Shown: positions 29,310-29,744 of the stretch, piece after piece
Layout: every line of letters begins with the position of its first letter
Position numbering within the stretch: the first letter of the stretch is position 1
IMG/VR virus record: IMGVR_UViG_3300045282_000133
Coordinates: 1 to 29,744 of that record
Reading direction: 5' to 3' (one strand)
Length of the DNA stretch: 29,744 nt
From: a virus
Position numbers and translations under genes: made by a program
The notes under the pieces: model-generated
What the model was told of the DNA's origin: nothing
Database searches by the model: none
Seen by the model: only the letters and a program-made list of their open reading frames with translations

Positions 29310-29672
29310 ATGAACAAGCAAATGGGTCCAGTTGTTACCGGCGAAAACGTCCTGCCTCCCCTCTCTGAATTCAAGGTCACGAGCCATCAAGCGTTGCTTG
29401 CATTTGGCAGTATGCCAGATACTGCACGCCTCGGGCCGCACCAATTCACCACGATTGCCACATACGGCAGCTACCAGATTGAAATCGATCCTGCGGCCCG
29501 TTACGGGCGCTACAAGCACGCCCTGTACGATCAGGGTGGCAGCCTGTACTTCTGCCCGAACGACGAAGGCAGCCTGGAGCTGGTCGATTTCGACGGCATG
29601 ATGTGCCTGCCTCGTGACGTGCGCCTTGGCTTGGTCAAGGCCGGCTTCGTCGTGGAAAACAACGATCTCTAG
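29310..29672 (+). CDS. unknown 120-residue phage protein
   Basis: Starts MNKQMGPVVTGENVLPPLSE; GGAGG lies four bases upstream of the ATG at 29310 (an earlier GTG frame start overlaps the previous stop and has no ribosome site). The middle has a Tyr-rich strand-like part (YGSYQIEIDPAARYGRYKHALY, residues about 52-73), then DQGGSLYFCPNDEGSLELVDFDG, and ends VKAGFVVENNDL. It looks like a compact alpha/beta domain with an acidic C-terminus. No family or catalytic motif is recognised. The palindrome and terminator that follow end its transcript. Confidence 0.75.
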   Translation: MNKQMGPVVTGENVLPPLSEFKVTSHQALLAFGSMPDTARLGPHQFTTIATYGSYQIEIDPAARYGRYKHALYDQGGSLYFCPNDEGSLELVDFDGMMCLPRDVRLGLVKAGFVVENNDL

Positions 29673-29681
29673 GCTGCACAA

Positions 29682-29701
29682 TTCGATTGTGCACAATCGA
29701 A
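29682..29701. promoter_or_regulatory. 20-bp perfect palindrome, operator-like
   Basis: Ten-base half TTCGATTGTG followed by its exact complement. The left part also pairs with TGCACAAT at 29675, giving an alternative hairpin (29675-29693). A perfect 20-bp dyad is typical of a dimeric regulator site; it lies just past the stop at 29672. Confidence 0.6.
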
Positions 29702-29712
29702 AGTTTGAAAAT

Positions 29713-29740
29713 AGCCCGCAAAATTTTTATTTTGCGGGCT
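29713..29740. terminator. terminator at the window end
   Basis: Perfect 12-pair stem AGCCCGCAAAAT/ATTTTGCGGGCT with loop TTTT. On the plus strand the T-rich part lies within the stem and GTTG follows; on the minus strand ATTTTC follows. It probably works in both directions. Confidence 0.75.
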
Positions 29741-29744
29741 GTTG

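Noticed and set aside
1-29744. CRISPR arrays, tRNA genes, insertion sequences, integrase or attachment site
   Set aside because: I looked for regularly spaced direct repeats, tRNA-like cloverleaf sequences with a TTCGA arm and CCA end, transposase motifs and integrase motifs, and found none that stand up. The TTCGA copies near 27.8 and 29.7 kb belong to palindromes and not to tRNA arms.

Overview
The window is the late half of a tailed double-stranded DNA phage (or prophage) genome with siphovirus organisation, infecting a Gram-negative host. The evidence is a complete packaging-head-neck-tail-lysis series on the minus strand, including a 2302-residue tape measure protein, a tail assembly chaperone pair joined by a -1 frameshift, and a lysis cassette with Rz/Rz1 spanins, which only make sense in a host with an outer membrane. 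There is no contractile sheath or baseplate set. GC-rich codon use and host-like sigma70 promoters fit a beta- or gammaproteobacterial host, but the sequence does not settle the genus. No integrase, excisionase or replication genes are visible, so temperate versus lytic cannot be decided here.

Layout, reading the minus strand from right to left: a small two-HTH protein (27.6-27.3 kb), putative TerS, GpA-type TerL, a free-standing HNH-type endonuclease, portal, S49 prohead protease, an Ala-rich putative scaffold, head decoration protein, major capsid protein (19.8-21.0 kb), four or five neck/connector proteins (18.5-16.0 kb), major tail tube protein, tail chaperones G and G-T, tape measure (6.8-13.7 kb), four tail-tip/fibre proteins (6.8-2.9 kb), then a tightly overlapping lysis block: a 27-residue Lys-rich peptide, two membrane proteins, GH19 endolysin, holin-like protein, Rz, embedded Rz1 and a DUF6527-like protein. 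Inserted on the plus strand between capsid and neck genes is a two-gene cassette: a ribbon-helix-helix regulator and a GIY-YIG/NUMOD3 endonuclease.

Right of 27.6 kb transcription turns rightward from a divergent promoter region: a 230-residue unknown protein, a 514-base stretch without a convincing gene but rich in perfect hairpins and with a boxA-like element, a 49-residue small protein, a 120-residue unknown protein, and a 20-bp perfect palindrome plus terminator at the window end.

Regulation: TTGACA-type promoters with 17-bp spacers recur in front of module starts (HTH/TerS, portal, scaffold, chaperones; a 19-bp variant before the neck genes), and Rho-independent terminators follow the endonuclease, capsid, tail tube and fibre genes. 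The late region therefore looks divided into separately tuned units rather than one uninterrupted operon. Two promoters, in front of the HTH gene and of the portal gene, sit so close to the ATG that the transcripts should be leaderless. The least explained parts are the structured 28.6-29.1 kb region, the 27.6-29.7 kb unknown genes, and the tail tip, which lacks any recognisable lambda J-, K-, I- or L-like protein.
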